DNA from: Fragum whitleyi
Taxonomy: Eukaryota; Mollusca; Bivalvia; Cardiida; Cardiidae
Direction of reading: 5' to 3'
DNA: 64,000 nt
Assembly: GCA_948146395.1 (NCBI GenBank)
Contig: OX411552.1
Location: forward strand, 11,179,686-11,243,685
A program made the position numbers and the translations under genes. Within the stretch, counting starts at the first letter, position 1. Each line of letters starts with the position of its first letter. Of this stretch, positions 1 to 11,450 are shown one piece after another. The notes under the pieces were generated by a model, which was given only the letters and a program-made list of their open reading frames with translations, was not told the DNA's origin and did no database searches.

Positions 1-2246
1 TCTAAAGTATCACTTATGTCATTCATAAATATATTGAATAAAACAGGACTCAATACACTTCCCTGGTGTACACCTTTAGTGATATTAATTGGGTTTGTTA
101 GAGAATTACCACTTCTTACCCTAGAAACCGAATCTTTATACATTGATTTGATGAGATCATATACCTTTCCATTTATTCCAGCTTTTTGTAATTTCAAAAA
201 CATCCCATGGTGCCAAACAGTATCAAATGCTTTATGAAGATCTATGAAACAACTGTAAATTTTATCATTTTTCTGCCCATTTAATACATATTTATCAATG
301 ATGGTTTTAAGTACAAATATATGATCAGAGGTCCTATAATTCCGCCTAAACCCCGCCTGTTCAGGTTTTAAGAATGATTTGTTTTCCAAATATTGGACTA
401 TTCTCTCATTTAAAATATGACAAAATAATTTGCCAAAACAGCTACTGAGTGTTATCCCGCGATAATTATTAACGTCATATTTACACCCTTGCTTGTGAAT
501 AGGAACAATTATTCCACTTTTCCAAGTACTCGGAAATTCTCCCGAATTTAGGATCAAATTAAATGCTTTTACCACTTCTTTTATTACAAGTGGTAATGCT
601 GATTTTATCATTTCGTTTTTCACCATATCATGGGAACTAGCTTTAGAATTTTTCAACTTTTGACAAGCTTTCAAAACTTCTTTTTCAGTTACAATGAAAA
701 CAAGGTTACCTAATCTATGACATTCGAAATTTTTAAGCTCTGATAAAACATCTTGCTTTCTAGCATCATTTATTTCTGTGACATCATTATTTAGAAGTTT
801 ATAGAAATGATCATACCACTCTTTGCGATTTATCGGGTCGGTCTTTTCATTATTGATAGAACTATTCTTCAGTTCATCAGTAAGCTTCCAAGCAGTTTGA
901 GGGTCTTTTTTCATAGCATCAGTTAATAGTTCAGTCAGCCTTTTATTAAATTGTCTTCTTTTAAATTTGGTTAGTTTTTTATATTCTTTAAACTTCTGAA
1001 AATATTTAATCCTCAACCCAGAATTTGAAACGTTTCTTAAAAATGCATTTTTTGCACATTTAACATCTTTCAACAGTTTTCTACAATCTTGGTCAAACCA
1101 CTTTTTATTAATTGTTTTGGGTCGACTTTTATTTTTCCTTTTCACCGACATTTTAGGTAAAGACAAATTACCAGCTGATACAATTATATCAGTGATACTC
1201 TCAATCAAAGTCTGGCCATCATTCGCTATTTCATTTAAAGCTCTTATTTTCTTTTGTATTTCTACAGTATTTAAAGCTGCAGTATATTTATATCTAGATT
1301 CTGCTGACCAACGAAAAGTGTCAGGTATATAAAAAGCATTATCAGAATCCTTTTTCGTTTGCGAATTGAAAGTTTGTACTAAATGACAACAAACTTTTAA
1401 TTGCATTGTGAGCATGCAATGATCTGAATAGATACTTAGATCGTGAACTTTAAAGCTTTGAACAAAAGGTGATAAAGAAGAGCTTGCCAAAATATAGTCA
1501 ACTACACTACTTCCTCTTAATGTGTGACAAGTAAATCTGCCTTTCAAGTCACCTAGAGAACGGCCATTTAAGACATAAATTTGGTTATCTAAACAAAGAT
1601 CTATGAGCCACCTTCCGTGTTGATTCACCATGTTATCAGAAGAGATACGCGGAAGGACACATTCATAAGTGTTATCATTTGGCATTGATATGAATGTTTC
1701 ATTTTCTATTTCTGATACTTCAATCTTGTTTCCCACTCGTGCATTTAAATCTCCACAAAGAATAACCATTCCCTTGTTTGTAAAGAATTCAACATGGCTA
1801 TCAATCTTCCGCATGATTTCTTCACTATGAATTTTACCATAAGACGAGTTAGATGGAGGTAGGTATACAAAGCCTATATAAACATCATTGTTATATTCTG
1901 TATACTGTTTTTGAATTTTTACCCATACAACATTACTATCAGAAATTGGGTCAAACTTGAACATATATTTCATGGATTCTTTTACTAATACTGCTATACC
2001 ACCTGATGCTTTTGATGCTTTTTTATGTTTAGGCCTATCTTTTCTGAATACATAGTAACCTGGTAAAGCAATTTCAGTTGTATTATCAGCATGAGTTTCC
2101 AATAAACCAATACAATTATTCTTTGTTAATTCATCTATCAATTCTTGTTCAAACAATTTATTACATTTAGCTCCATGTGACCTACACTCCAAACCATTTA
2201 CATTCCAGCAATTAAATGAAATAATGTTATTTTTTACTGTTTTCAT
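1..2246 (-). CDS. LINE ORF2, endonuclease plus reverse transcriptase (C-terminus cut by window edge)
   Basis: I translated the minus strand codon by codon: one frame stays open from the ATG at 2246 to base 1, 748 codons without a stop. A TAA lies in frame only 10 bases upstream of the ATG. Residues 10-19 read SFNCWNVNGL, E50 lies in GLLETHAD, about residue 164 reads GDLNARVG, and SDH lies near 273; these are the landmarks of an APE-type endonuclease. The reverse transcriptase follows: FIDLHKAFD with the first catalytic Asp at 669, then GVHQGSVLSP from 725. The window stops at NIFMNDISD, just before the expected YADD box. The family makes an endonuclease/RT for target-primed retrotransposition. 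An uninterrupted frame suggests a young or active copy. The clade (I, RTE, jockey or Tx1-like) is not resolved, and no ORF1 was seen upstream. Confidence 0.93.
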   Translation of the reverse strand, partial: MKTVKNNIISFNCWNVNGLECRSHGAKCNKLFEQELIDELTKNNCIGLLETHADNTTEIALPGYYVFRKDRPKHKKASKASGGIAVLVKESMKYMFKFDPISDSNVVWVKIQKQYTEYNNDVYIGFVYLPPSNSSYGKIHSEEIMRKIDSHVEFFTNKGMVILCGDLNARVGNKIEVSEIENETFISMPNDNTYECVLPRISSDNMVNQHGRWLIDLCLDNQIYVLNGRSLGDLKGRFTCHTLRGSSVVDYILASSSLSPFVQSFKVHDLSIYSDHCMLTMQLKVCCHLVQTFNSQTKKDSDNAFYIPDTFRWSAESRYKYTAALNTVEIQKKIRALNEIANDGQTLIESITDIIVSAGNLSLPKMSVKRKNKSRPKTINKKWFDQDCRKLLKDVKCAKNAFLRNVSNSGLRIKYFQKFKEYKKLTKFKRRQFNKRLTELLTDAMKKDPQTAWKLTDELKNSSINNEKTDPINRKEWYDHFYKLLNNDVTEINDARKQDVLSELKNFECHRLGNLVFIVTEKEVLKACQKLKNSKASSHDMVKNEMIKSALPLVIKEVVKAFNLILNSGEFPSTWKSGIIVPIHKQGCKYDVNNYRGITLSSCFGKLFCHILNERIVQYLENKSFLKPEQAGFRRNYRTSDHIFVLKTIIDKYVLNGQKNDKIYSCFIDLHKAFDTVWHHGMFLKLQKAGINGKVYDLIKSMYKDSVSRVRSGNSLTNPINITKGVHQGSVLSPVLFNIFMNDISDTL

Positions 2247-2694
2247 GAATAAAGGTTAACTTTACGAATTACTTTCAAATGAGGTTCGATTGAACTTAAA
2301 GATGGTTAAAGAATATATTGTGTGTTTGTTTTACTACTAAAAACAAGATGTTAATAATCAACAGAGAAGAGAAGCTCCGATAAAGCAGGACTTAAAAAAC
2401 TACTTTCTCATCATGATAATGTTCAAATATACATCTCATGTCAGTATTTCATCAACTATATTATATTTCTTAAAATAAATCAAAATGTTTTCTGTGGTTA
2501 ATTAATTACCAATTAGTAATTATGATTAACTGATCACAGACTATAATTATGCAACAAATTTCACTAAGCATGTGTTACATTGAGTTATCTATATGAATCA
2601 CATATATTTCACAAAGCAGATTCATAAATAGGCTACCGGAGTAAAAAATTAGTTGAACATTATTTTTTTTTAAAATATTGATTAAGTGAAAAGC
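2247..2694. other. AT-rich spacer between LINE and repeat exon
   Basis: No coding frame or repeat recognised. It may hold the 5' untranslated region of the minus-strand LINE and the 3' untranslated region of the minus-strand repeat exon; I see no clear boundary between them. Confidence 0.4.
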
Positions 2695-3486
2695 TTAAGC
2701 TCTATACCTATCAAAACTCTGGTTGCGCCTTCTATCTGAATAGTCACTATCAAATTGCAAAGTACTTAATCGACCTGAATAAGACTTATCACTTGAAAAA
2801 TCACTACAGTAGCGTTCATCATAATCTCTTTGGTGCCTGTATTCCTCATCATATTTTCTTGACATTTCATCTCTCCGATCTTCCCGGAAGTTTGGTCTAC
2901 TACATCCTCGACCATCGTGGTAGTTTTGTTTGTTATACCTGTAGTTAGGGTTGTAATGTCCTCGATCTTGGTGGTAGTTTGGTTTGTTTCGTCCTTGATC
3001 ATCCTTGTAGTTTGGGTTATTACGTCCTTGATCATCCTGGTAGTTTGGTTTAAAATTCCGGTATTTTAGTTTATTACGTCCTTGATCATCCCGGTAATTT
3101 GTACTGAAACGTCCTCGATCATCGCGGTAGCTTGGTTTGTTACGTCCTCGATCATCCTGGTAGTTTGGTTTATCATCCCGGTTGTTTAGTTTATTACATC
3201 CTTGATCATCCCGGTAGATTGGTTTATCATCCCGGTAGTTTGGTTTATCATCTCGGCAGTTTGGTTTATCATCTCGGTAGTTTGGTTTATCATCCCGGTA
3301 GTTTGGTTTATCATCCCGGTAGTTTGGTTTATCATCTCGGTAGTTTGGTTTATCATCCCGGACGGTAGTTTGGTTTATCATCCCGGTTCTTTGGTTTATC
3401 ATCCCGGTAGTTTGGTTTATCATCCAGGTAGTTTGGTTTATTATCCCGATAGTTTGGTTTATCATCCCGGTAGTTTGGTTTATCAT
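2695..3486 (-). CDS. Arg/Asp/Tyr-rich repeat exon, RDDKPNY heptads
   Basis: A 263-codon open frame ending at 2695. The first ~40 residues are GMINQTT heptads, then the reading switches to RDDKPNY heptads (about residues 48-90), then to longer degenerate units such as DDQGRNKPNY, and finally to about 65 non-repeat, highly charged residues (REDRRDEMSRKYDEEYRH through SDRRRNQSFDRYRA). The tail looks like real low-complexity coding sequence, similar in style to disordered RNA-binding tails, and would be a last exon. The ATG at 3486 lies inside a repeat unit and is probably not the true start; a splice acceptor a little upstream (for example after TTTCTTAG near 3505-3515) is possible. A 4-bp insertion in the eighth repeat causes the heptad switch, so the upstream part is either out of frame or not translated. 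Function not recognised. Confidence 0.55.
   Translation of the reverse strand: MINQTTGMINQTIGIINQTTWMINQTTGMINQRTGMINQTTVRDDKPNYRDDKPNYRDDKPNYRDDKPNYRDDKPNCRDDKPNYRDDKPIYRDDQGCNKLNNRDDKPNYQDDRGRNKPSYRDDRGRFSTNYRDDQGRNKLKYRNFKPNYQDDQGRNNPNYKDDQGRNKPNYHQDRGHYNPNYRYNKQNYHDGRGCSRPNFREDRRDEMSRKYDEEYRHQRDYDERYCSDFSSDKSYSGRLSTLQFDSDYSDRRRNQSFDRYRA
3207..3483 (+). repeat. 21-bp minisatellite, 13 units
   Basis: The unit is CATCCCGGTAGTTTGGTTTAT, with few substitutions. Twelve copies are 21 bp and the eighth (3354-3378) is 25 bp because of 4 extra bases. A 21-bp period keeps all six frames open, which explains the spurious plus-strand open frames (VYHPGSL and WFIIPVV heptads) here. A more degenerate 33-36 bp relative with CGTCCTTGATCATCC runs from about 2890 to 3206. 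Confidence 0.95.
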
Positions 3487-3499
3487 CCTGGTATATATG

Positions 3500-6340
3500 A
3501 CGTCATGTAAACTAAGAAACTAAGAAAATGGCCGCTAAACATAAAAGCAGAACAACCAATTTTTCGTACTCAAAATTCGATCGATTGCACCATTTTAAAC
3601 AAAAAGTTCATGGGTGTACTTTAAAGATTCCCGTTTTTGTCTCAGTGTTTTTCATTTTGATTTTAACAGATTACGGACATTAATTTTAGGTACTTTTCTC
3701 GACTGCGCAGGTTTAGCCGACGAAAACTGCGTTGATAATACACGACGGTGCCTCTGTTCATCACCGGATTGAGTCATTCTAGAGACATTTTGTTCTAGAT
3801 AAAATGTCTTTTACAAAGCCAAAATGGTTAACGAGTACATTTGTGTATTGATTTTTTTGTACAACCGATATCTTTACACGAATTTTGTACTTGACTTTCT
3901 TAAGTGCGCAGGGTTAGCCGACAGCACTGTACTTATTTACTGAAGTAGAGCTACCAACTTTAAAGTAGCAATAAAACCCCTGAAGCCCGTCATTTTTCTG
4001 TATTGACGCGGTATGAATAATGTATCAAATCAAGACCCTAAATAGAGTCTCTGATCAAATTCAATATTATGTGCGTATCTGATCCGATCGCTTTTTTATT
4101 AAAATGCCATTTTTAAGTCGTATGTGAATAAAACAAACAAAATAAACTCCTTCGTTGACCTATAAGTAGAATTCGCTATTTTGACGCGCCGATCGTATAG
4201 AAATGCACTGTAATCACAAGTCACGATAGCGTATTCTAGTTATATGTGTACACCGTGAATATTGTTGACTGGGTTACTGCCCCTAGATCTATCGATACTA
4301 GAGACAGGTATTTTACAAATTTTCGTAAGGTCATGTGACCCGGTAGTGACGTCATTTGATCAACGTTAAATGGAAGCTAGAAAATCGTAAAGCGTTTGGT
4401 AGCGGATTTGCGACATGCAGTTGATCGAAAAGCACGATGAATGCAGCGAAAAACAACAAATAATGAGTTGATTGTTTGTTTCTCTTTCGTATGTTTATCT
4501 CGTTAAGAGCATATTTATATAAGCAACAGAATTTCAGTCCTTCCATTTTAAATAATGCCGCCAAATTTCAACGGATATCGACATGCATGACGGGAAAATT
4601 CTTACGGTTTGTAATAACTTACTTGTCGTGAAAAACACACATCCAATCAGATTGCCGTAAGATTTATACACTACCCGTTGTCTCCCACAGACATCGAAGT
4701 ACCAGTTCATGAATATTGTCACTTGGAAAATCAAAGTGCTGTGAGCGCTGTAATTGTGCGATACTGAAGGACTGAACCGCTTATTGTTAATTCAGGAGTT
4801 TCTACATGTATATCTAGTTTGAAAACAAAAAACATAAAAAATAAGAAAACACATTCAAACCAAGTTATTGTTAAAGATATAGTCAAACCATACATGCCAC
4901 ATTAATATACTTTAAAATTTTGTGGGAAACGTTCATTAAACAAAGATTTTATCAAGGACGTCGACAAAATTAATTCAACATATAACCACCATATTCAAGC
5001 ATCGGAATTTGCTTCTTCCATAGTTTTAGGTCTGAATATTCAAATACGTATACATCTCCATCATTTGAAATGATAACTACGTCTAATCGTTAAATTGCAT
5101 CTCGAAAAGTTGTAGTTACAAGTTTTCAGAAAAGTACATGTAGATTAATCACTGACAGGCAGAGACTATTACACAAGATAGAGCTAGAGAGAGGAGCGAC
5201 ACACTGCAAATACACCCACTCTGTGAATAGTGAAAATGTTAATACCTTGTATAAGGGGTGATTCGAAGGAGCGGATATTAGGTAATTCATCCCACATCCA
5301 TCTCCGTAACTTTTTCCTCATAGGTATTAAGTGCAAATTTGCAACGGTATTTTAGTAGCTTAAAGTTAATTTTCTAGTGTTAAGCTAAATGAATCAAATG
5401 TTACACCCTTCATGGAACGAACCGTAAATAAAACTTAAATTAACTATCAGAGAAAATCAGAAACTCAATTTATGCCAGCAATTCTTGAAACAAACTGTTA
5501 CAAAATGGATATGAATTGGGACAAAGGTAGGTTTTGCAAATTTTGATAAGATGCAATCCGGGCAGAACCGCTCCGGGCGTAATCCGCACGATTGAAAACG
5601 AGTGTCGTAATTAGTATAATAAACGCTCTCGCGAGAATACAAAACATACAGATGGAAACTTATTTATAAAAGAGAAAAAAAGACTATCAAATCATGTTTT
5701 CCCCTAAACATTAATTTAAATAATTTAAGAAGTAATTAACCTGATACGAGTGTAAGCAAACTGATTAAATTCTTATAGGCCGGGTTAGTTAAAAAAAACC
5801 CTGAAATATTTTTTCTTAGCGAAAATTGTAGTGAGGGGGAGGGTACCATAAGGGGGGCGCTCGTATTAGAGTAACTATGTCAGGTCTAAATTCTAAAGAA
5901 TGCGATTCCTACAAGATTTTGCACGCCAAAGCTTTAGCTAAAGTAACTGTTGTTACAATGTTTTAGAAGTAAAACTGCGGATATCGTTAAAGATTTGCTC
6001 TCTTTCAAATCTTATCCAGAGAAGTTTAAATAATATGGCAAATTATTACTATTTGATAACATTTAAGAATGGTATGCAGATGGAATATTTTTTTGGAAAT
6101 TAAAAAAAATGCTTTTTACAATCACCTCCCATTCCTGCAATTTTTTCTTCCCAATTTAAACATTCTTGTACACAATATGTTGCAAATTGAACTGATGAAC
6201 AAAATTATTATCCTATATATTTAAACATAATGATAAAATAAGGTTAAACAATGAAATAAGACTGGAGCTCTTCTCATTTTGAGTTTGAAAAAGTAATTCG
6301 TGTAATTACTACAATAAAAAAGAGTAATAAAATCAAATAA
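3500..6340. other. Spacer without recognised genes
   Basis: Mostly AT-rich single-copy-looking sequence. A short segment occurs twice, near 3690-3735 and 3880-3930 (both contain TGCGCAGG(G/T)TTAGCCGAC). CRE-like TGACGTCA words occur near 3498 and 4347. I found no convincing exon. Confidence 0.4.
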
Positions 6341-6344
6341 ATGT

Positions 6345-7715
6345 TGTGTCACTAATCACTATCTTTTGGGTTGATTTGATTGATTTTTGATTGATTTTAT
6401 TTAGGTAAAAGATACATGCAATTACATGGTAAAACATAAAATAAATGATCACAGTGTAGCCAGTATATAAAACAACATAATACACATGATCACAGATATT
6501 AAATAGATACCATGTCTGCCACATCCCTACCTAGGATAACGCAAAACAGAGAAAGGTTATCTCTTATTTCCATTGCGGTCCTATGCAAGGGTGTGGCCGA
6601 CATAGAGGGACATGGTGATTTACTTTGGTAATTATTAAATACTCATCTTATCACAGCATTTTATCACAGTAAATTGAACTTAAGCATTACAAAGCTTAGC
6701 TTAAGTGCCCTTTAATTTTAGCTTTAAATGGAGAAAGTGACTCAATAGCTTGGATATCGACTGGTAAGCAATTCCAAAGGCTGCAGCCCATGAAAGAAAA
6801 CGACTTTCTCCCAACCTTCGGTACCGCAAAACAACCACTGCTTTTAAATCTGGTATTATAACTGTTTAAGGATGCCGACGCTGCAAAGTGTAGTTTCATA
6901 TAGTTAGGAGCTAATCCGTTTTTAATTTTGAACACATGTAACAGCGTAATCTCTTGTACTCTTTTGAAAACGGGCAACCATCTTAGAGTTTTGAAATGTA
7001 TATCTGAAATTTGTGATCTATGAGGTTACTCTAGAACTAATCTTATGATTTTATTTTGCATGGTTTGGAGCTTATCAGTCCAATTCTTGTTTAAACCAAA
7101 ATACCAAAATGCACAAGCGTAATCAAAATGACGTTGAATTAAGGCTGATACAAGCAGTTTTCTAGTTTGGAATGTTAGATATTTGCTTTTACGATACAAG
7201 AATTTCAGACGTGCTTTTGCTTTGTTGAGTAATGAACTAGCCATTAATTCACCGGATAAGTTTTGGTCTAGAGTAGCTCCAAGATATTTGACTGATGAAG
7301 TTAAATTAATAACATTAATATTTGCATTAGATTAAATCATTTGCTTAGTACCAAAAAGAATACATTCGATTTTACAAAGATGTAAATACAGCTTATTGTC
7401 AATATGCCATGATCTTACAAGGTTAAGGTCCCCAGACAATGCCTTTTACTTAGTCACCCTATCTCTACCGGAGACTAGTATAGCAGAATCATCTGCATAA
7501 AGAAAAAGGTTGTTTTTAATCACAGCAGCCATATCATTAACATAAATAAAAAATAACAGTGGACCAAGTATCGAACCCTGGGGAACACCACATGTAATAT
7601 TAGCAAGTGAAGAATGAACTTTATTTACGTCAACAAGCTGTTTTCTACCGTTCAGATATGAAGAAAACCAATCAATAATGTCATTTCCGAATCCTAATTA
7701 TTCAAGGGTCTTGTT
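6345..7715 (-). pseudogene. LINE fragment, reverse transcriptase C-terminal half and 3' region
   Basis: Minus-strand translation gives, from 7700 down, NGRKQLVDVNKVHSSLAN, GVPQGSILGPLLFF, then YADDSAILV near 7495. After breaks come KARLKFLYRKSKYLTFQ with LVSALIQRHFDYAC (7026-7244) and KIKNGLAPNYMKLHF with SLWNCLPVDIQ (6696-6977). These are the RT palm and the post-RT region typical of CR1/jockey-like LINEs. Frameshifts and stops separate the pieces, and the endonuclease is missing, so this is a 5'-truncated dead copy. A TGATTGATTT-rich stretch near 6365-6400 may be its 3' tail. Confidence 0.85.
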
Positions 7716-8870
7716 TTATAGATACAGTATATGGAAAAAGATAGAATTAAACATGTATGTTGTATACTGACAGTCACTCATTTACTTCTTTTTCAATTTT
7801 TTACTAGTGGGGCCAAAAGCTTAACAAATAAAGATAGGTGTGAATGGATTGAAATTAAATTCAGACTTTTCTAATAGTATTCACGTAATTATATGATATG
7901 TACATGTATATACCTGTGATAGTTTACACTTGAAAATGAAGATTTCTATTCCTTTATGGAGACTAAAGACTGATTGCTGATAAAACACACCAAAAAATAC
8001 AAAATAAATAAATAAAAAAATACTAAAATCTCTGGCACATAATGCCATACCGAGTGAGAGGTTATGTATGATTCGTAGAAAATGGTATTCAAGCCCATTT
8101 ATTTGCCGCACTGCACACACACACATACACACACTGATCACTTCTTCTGTTTGTGGCTCTACAGGTAGGTCCAAAATTATCTCTTCTGCTCTACTAGTTT
8201 AGCTTATATGGATGTATTATGTTTCATCATATTATGTAGATATTAGAAATTCATTATAAACAATATATAATATATATATCAATAATAGAGTGCATATTAT
8301 TATTTAACAATATTTATGCACATTAAATTCTAAAATATACAAGTCGTTTCACTACCAAAAAGTAGTGAAATGTGTGGGTAGGAAATGTCTAAATAGTGAA
8401 ACGTCTGACTTTCTGCATTGAACGCCTATGTTACCCCTTTAATCATTTCCCCCTAAGTGCAACATGCTAAATGGAAAACCATTGTACTTAAATATCAAAA
8501 TCATTCTATTTTCTCGGGAAAATAATATAAAAAAAACGCTGTATTTATTTATATTTACCTTGTTGTCCGTTTGATAACTATAGTCGATCATTGAATTCAG
8601 CATGAACTCTGCCGAGTGGTTCCCAGCTAGCAGGAAAGGTCAGCCGAGGCGATGGCCACTGGAAACGTGCAAATTGTTTATAAATAAAGAAAGATAAGGT
8701 AAATTGAACAGTAAATTTTTTTTTATAAACGTCAGAGTTGGTCTTGCTCGTTATGTATTATATCAATAGCATACAGAGTTGCTTTTGCATTTATTAATGT
8801 AGTTGATAAATTACCGGACGAAAATAATTCGGACAAAGTGTTTACAGTATGGTTGATATGCCTAAAGCCG
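7716..8870. other. Spacer with simple repeats
   Basis: Contains a CA/TG dinucleotide run near 8113-8132 and an AT-rich stretch near 8260-8340. No gene recognised. Confidence 0.4.
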
Positions 8871-8874
8871 TGGG

Positions 8875-8980
8875 TTGTCTTTTATCCGTGGCTATTAAAG
8901 CCACGGATAAAAGACAATCCAATTTAATGTTTCTGATCGATGTTAAAAGATCATTGAACATCAATCAGAAACATTAAATT
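8875..8980. repeat. Two back-to-back hairpins
   Basis: Hairpin 1 has perfect 19-bp arms at 8875-8893 and 8899-8917 (TTGTCTTTTATCCGTGGCT) with a 5-base loop. Hairpin 2 has 24-bp arms at 8921-8944 and 8957-8980 with one mismatch and a 12-base loop. They sit 3 bp from the TSD of the next element. The word GCCACGGATAAAAG recurs once at 10362. Confidence 0.9.
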
Positions 8981-8991
8981 CCTTCACAGTT

Positions 8992-10076
8992 GGTATACAG
9001 ACGTTTCGTACCATAACCATTTCGTACCATAAAATATATTACCATTTTGTACCATACGATTACCTTTTCGTACCATAGCGAAGACGTTTCGTACCATATG
9101 TTTACCATTTCGTACCTAAATGTAAATTTTAACTAAATGATATTCAAAATGTTTATTTCGTAAACAACTTAAATTTTCCTTGTTACATCGCACGAAAATA
9201 TTGTATTTGCTTGCGCTGCGGGCCTATAAAGTTTATATCTAATTAAAGGAGACTGCCAAATTGTGGATAGGTTGATTGGCTGGTATGTGTTTGCTACAAA
9301 ATTGGTAATAACAAATTGACAATGAATTGTTTGGTGTTTCCCTTCAATTATTACTTGTCAAGTGATAAGCATAAACCTTGTTTGTTAATTGAATATTGTA
9401 TTCAATTTCTAGTGTAATTGCAGTACGTCGTCAATTAATTGTTGCATAATTCAAGAAATTCATATGAACTTGTTCAATAAGTTCTATTTATTTATAAAGA
9501 ATATATAACTTTAGATTTTAAAGAAAACTATAGCAATTTAAGCAATTTAATGAAATATGAACTCTATGACTTAGTTCTAGTTACGACGTTTTGTTTAGCT
9601 TCTTGTTTTGTAACTTTATAATATTCAGGTTTAGATGCTAACAAGTGTACGAAAACCAGACGCCTTTTGAAAGCTTCAACAATTAAAAGAATTAAGGGAA
9701 ATACACAGAAAAAAATATCATCATCCATCCACTTTTTGTGTATATTTATATGTTTTCTATATTCTATTTCTTAAAGTAATATGTATCATGTATCTTTTAA
9801 TAAAATGATAAAATGTCAACGGAATATTATCATTTTTTTTCTTCTTTTCTGTCATTCTAAAACCACACATATGGGACGAATTCTGTATCAAAATGATAAG
9901 AAATTGATTATCCGGCTGTACGAAATGGTAATTTTATGGTACGATACAACTTTTCCGATGGTACGAAACGTCTTCACCTATGGTACGAAACGTCTTCGCC
10001 TATGGTACAAAACGTCTTCACCTATGGTACGAAACGTCTGGTACGAAATGGTTATGGTACAAAACGTCCATAATTC
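8992..10076. mobile_element. Non-autonomous DNA element with GGTACGAAA subterminal arrays
   Basis: Both ends are inverted arrays of the word GGTACGAAACGT or GGTACGAAATGG, often followed by CTTCRCCTAT: about six copies at 9001-9120, read as the reverse complement, and about seven at 9915-10070. Innermost spacing differs between ends. The 8-bp direct repeat TCACAGTT flanks it at 8984-8991 and 10077-10084. The outermost 8-9 bases differ between ends; the match starts at GACGTTT. The interior is AT-rich and has no transposase frame. An 8-bp TSD points to a hAT-like, P-like or Merlin-like mover, but the superfamily is not proven. Confidence 0.8.
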
Positions 10077-10084
10077 TCACAGTT

Positions 10085-11169
10085 TATTCTAAGAAAACAT
10101 TTGGTCATATTTGCCATGAAAATGGGGATTGGTCCATCAAATTTTAATACATTCGATCTTTTATCTAAAAGTTTTCAAAGTTTCAGAATTTCAGGATTTT
10201 ACATTGGTAGTCTTCTAAAATAAACAGATTTGAGTATCTATTTACCTTTTTTAAAGGCCATGTTTAAGGACTTGCCATAGACTTACTACGTGTGTAGCAT
10301 CCAATTTCTTCAGGTGTCACCCCACTATTGTTCTAGATTTAACCTACGTTGTGACAGGCCACGGATAAAAGTAAACAAAGTTTTTCTTATGTTATATATA
10401 GGTCCTTATGAAAATATTCAATTATTCCATAAGCAATGAAGAAGCAGTGCACATAATTAGACTGTGTCAACACAAACACACAATGATCAAGTTTTTTTCT
10501 GGCTCCAAATTTCTTTGTTTTGATGATTTCATCACATTCGTCTCAAGCTATTTCTAGAAATAACCACAATCTTAGGCAGATAAAGCATACTTACAGTACA
10601 CTCATGCACTGGTGGTTTTGTTATGTTCAAAACCTGCCATGTCATTGAGTGGATACTCACTCAGGCCAAAAAACAGTACTCAAGGGTGCAAAGAAAACAC
10701 CTTTTATATCGGAAACTGTTTTGATTGACTAAATCTATGACTTGCCAAAATCATAAAATAACCAACATGCATATAAAGAGGCCCATGAGGGCCTGAGACC
10801 GCTCTACTGGCTCTTTGAAAATCCTTTGTCTTCAAGACTCTTGAAAGTGCTTTTCATGATATAACCAGAAAATAGTTTCATCAAATTATATATACATATT
10901 GTCTTCATTTATATTTTTGATTTGTTATCATGAAGTAAAAATGTAAAGATATGTCATTATTTAAACAGATTTTTTTTACCGTGGACCTCCTTTGTGCTGA
11001 GCTTACAAAGTAGCTGCAGGCTCATAATTGTTTTAATTGAGAAATAAAAACAAATTTTTCAGCCAACCAGATTGTATGTATCTCGATGCACAAAACTAAA
11101 ATTAAACTTTTATGGTGTACTTTCAGGGCCCCTGATATTCCCGGAGTTTCACGCAGTAGATGTTAGAGA
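10085..11169. other. Spacer upstream of TMEM223-like gene
   Basis: Contains a common bivalve-type repeat scrap near 10770-10870 (GAGGCCCATGAGGGCCTGAG) and no other recognised feature. The promoter and 5' untranslated region of the gene at 11170 should lie in the last few hundred bases, but I see no diagnostic core element. Confidence 0.35.
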
Positions 11170-11277
11170 ATGTTGCATCAATTACTTCACCGGTCAAGTG
11201 TGTACCAGCTAAATGCTGTTCTAGAGCGATGCCTTTGTAGGAAATTTAGCACAAATTATGTAGCAAGAATCACCTGG
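11170..11277 (+). CDS. TMEM223: TMEM223-like, exon 1 (mitochondrial targeting segment)
   Basis: Starts at an ATG and gives 36 codons beginning MLHQLLHRSSVYQLNAV and ending NYVARITW, followed by the donor GTAATT at 11278. The peptide is rich in Arg, Leu and Ser with almost no acid residues, as expected for a mitochondrial presequence. It ends in phase 0, and the next recognised exon (15140) also begins in phase 0, which is the main reason for joining them. A second ATG at 11160 is out of frame and would make a short upstream frame. An acceptor-like TTTCAG at 11121-11126 leaves open whether another exon precedes it. The link to exon 2 is inference, and an intermediate exon cannot be excluded. 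Confidence 0.6.
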
Positions 11278-11291
11278 GTAATTCAGTTTAA

Positions 11292-11450
11292 CCCTTTCCT
11301 GTTTTACGAAATTTTGGACCTGTCCAAATTCAAAGGTTTTGCAGACGAAAAATTTAAAGTGGATTTAATTTGAAAAATAACCATTCAGTAGGATAGAAAA
11401 TAGTGTGGAAAAAGAAGAAATTGCTTGTCAGATGCAATTTCTTCTTTTAA
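11292..11450 (-). mobile_element. TTAA-type MITE, truncated copy
   Basis: Begins after TTAA at 11288-11291 with CCCTTTCCTGTTTTA and runs into the hairpin GAAGAAATTGC...GCAATTTCTTC, where it is cut off. It is the reverse complement of the complete copies at 18673 and 38838. It lies 10 bp past the exon 1 donor. Confidence 0.8.

Noticed and set aside
3132..3510. Plus-strand open frames with VYHPGSL or WFIIPVV heptads
   Set aside because: They are consequences of a 21-bp repeat open in all frames; the minus frame alone continues into non-repeat coding-like sequence.
4352..4734. Two short minus-strand frames near 4.35-4.73 kb
   Set aside because: The first starts at a TTG, neither shows splice sites or family motifs, and codon content looks random.
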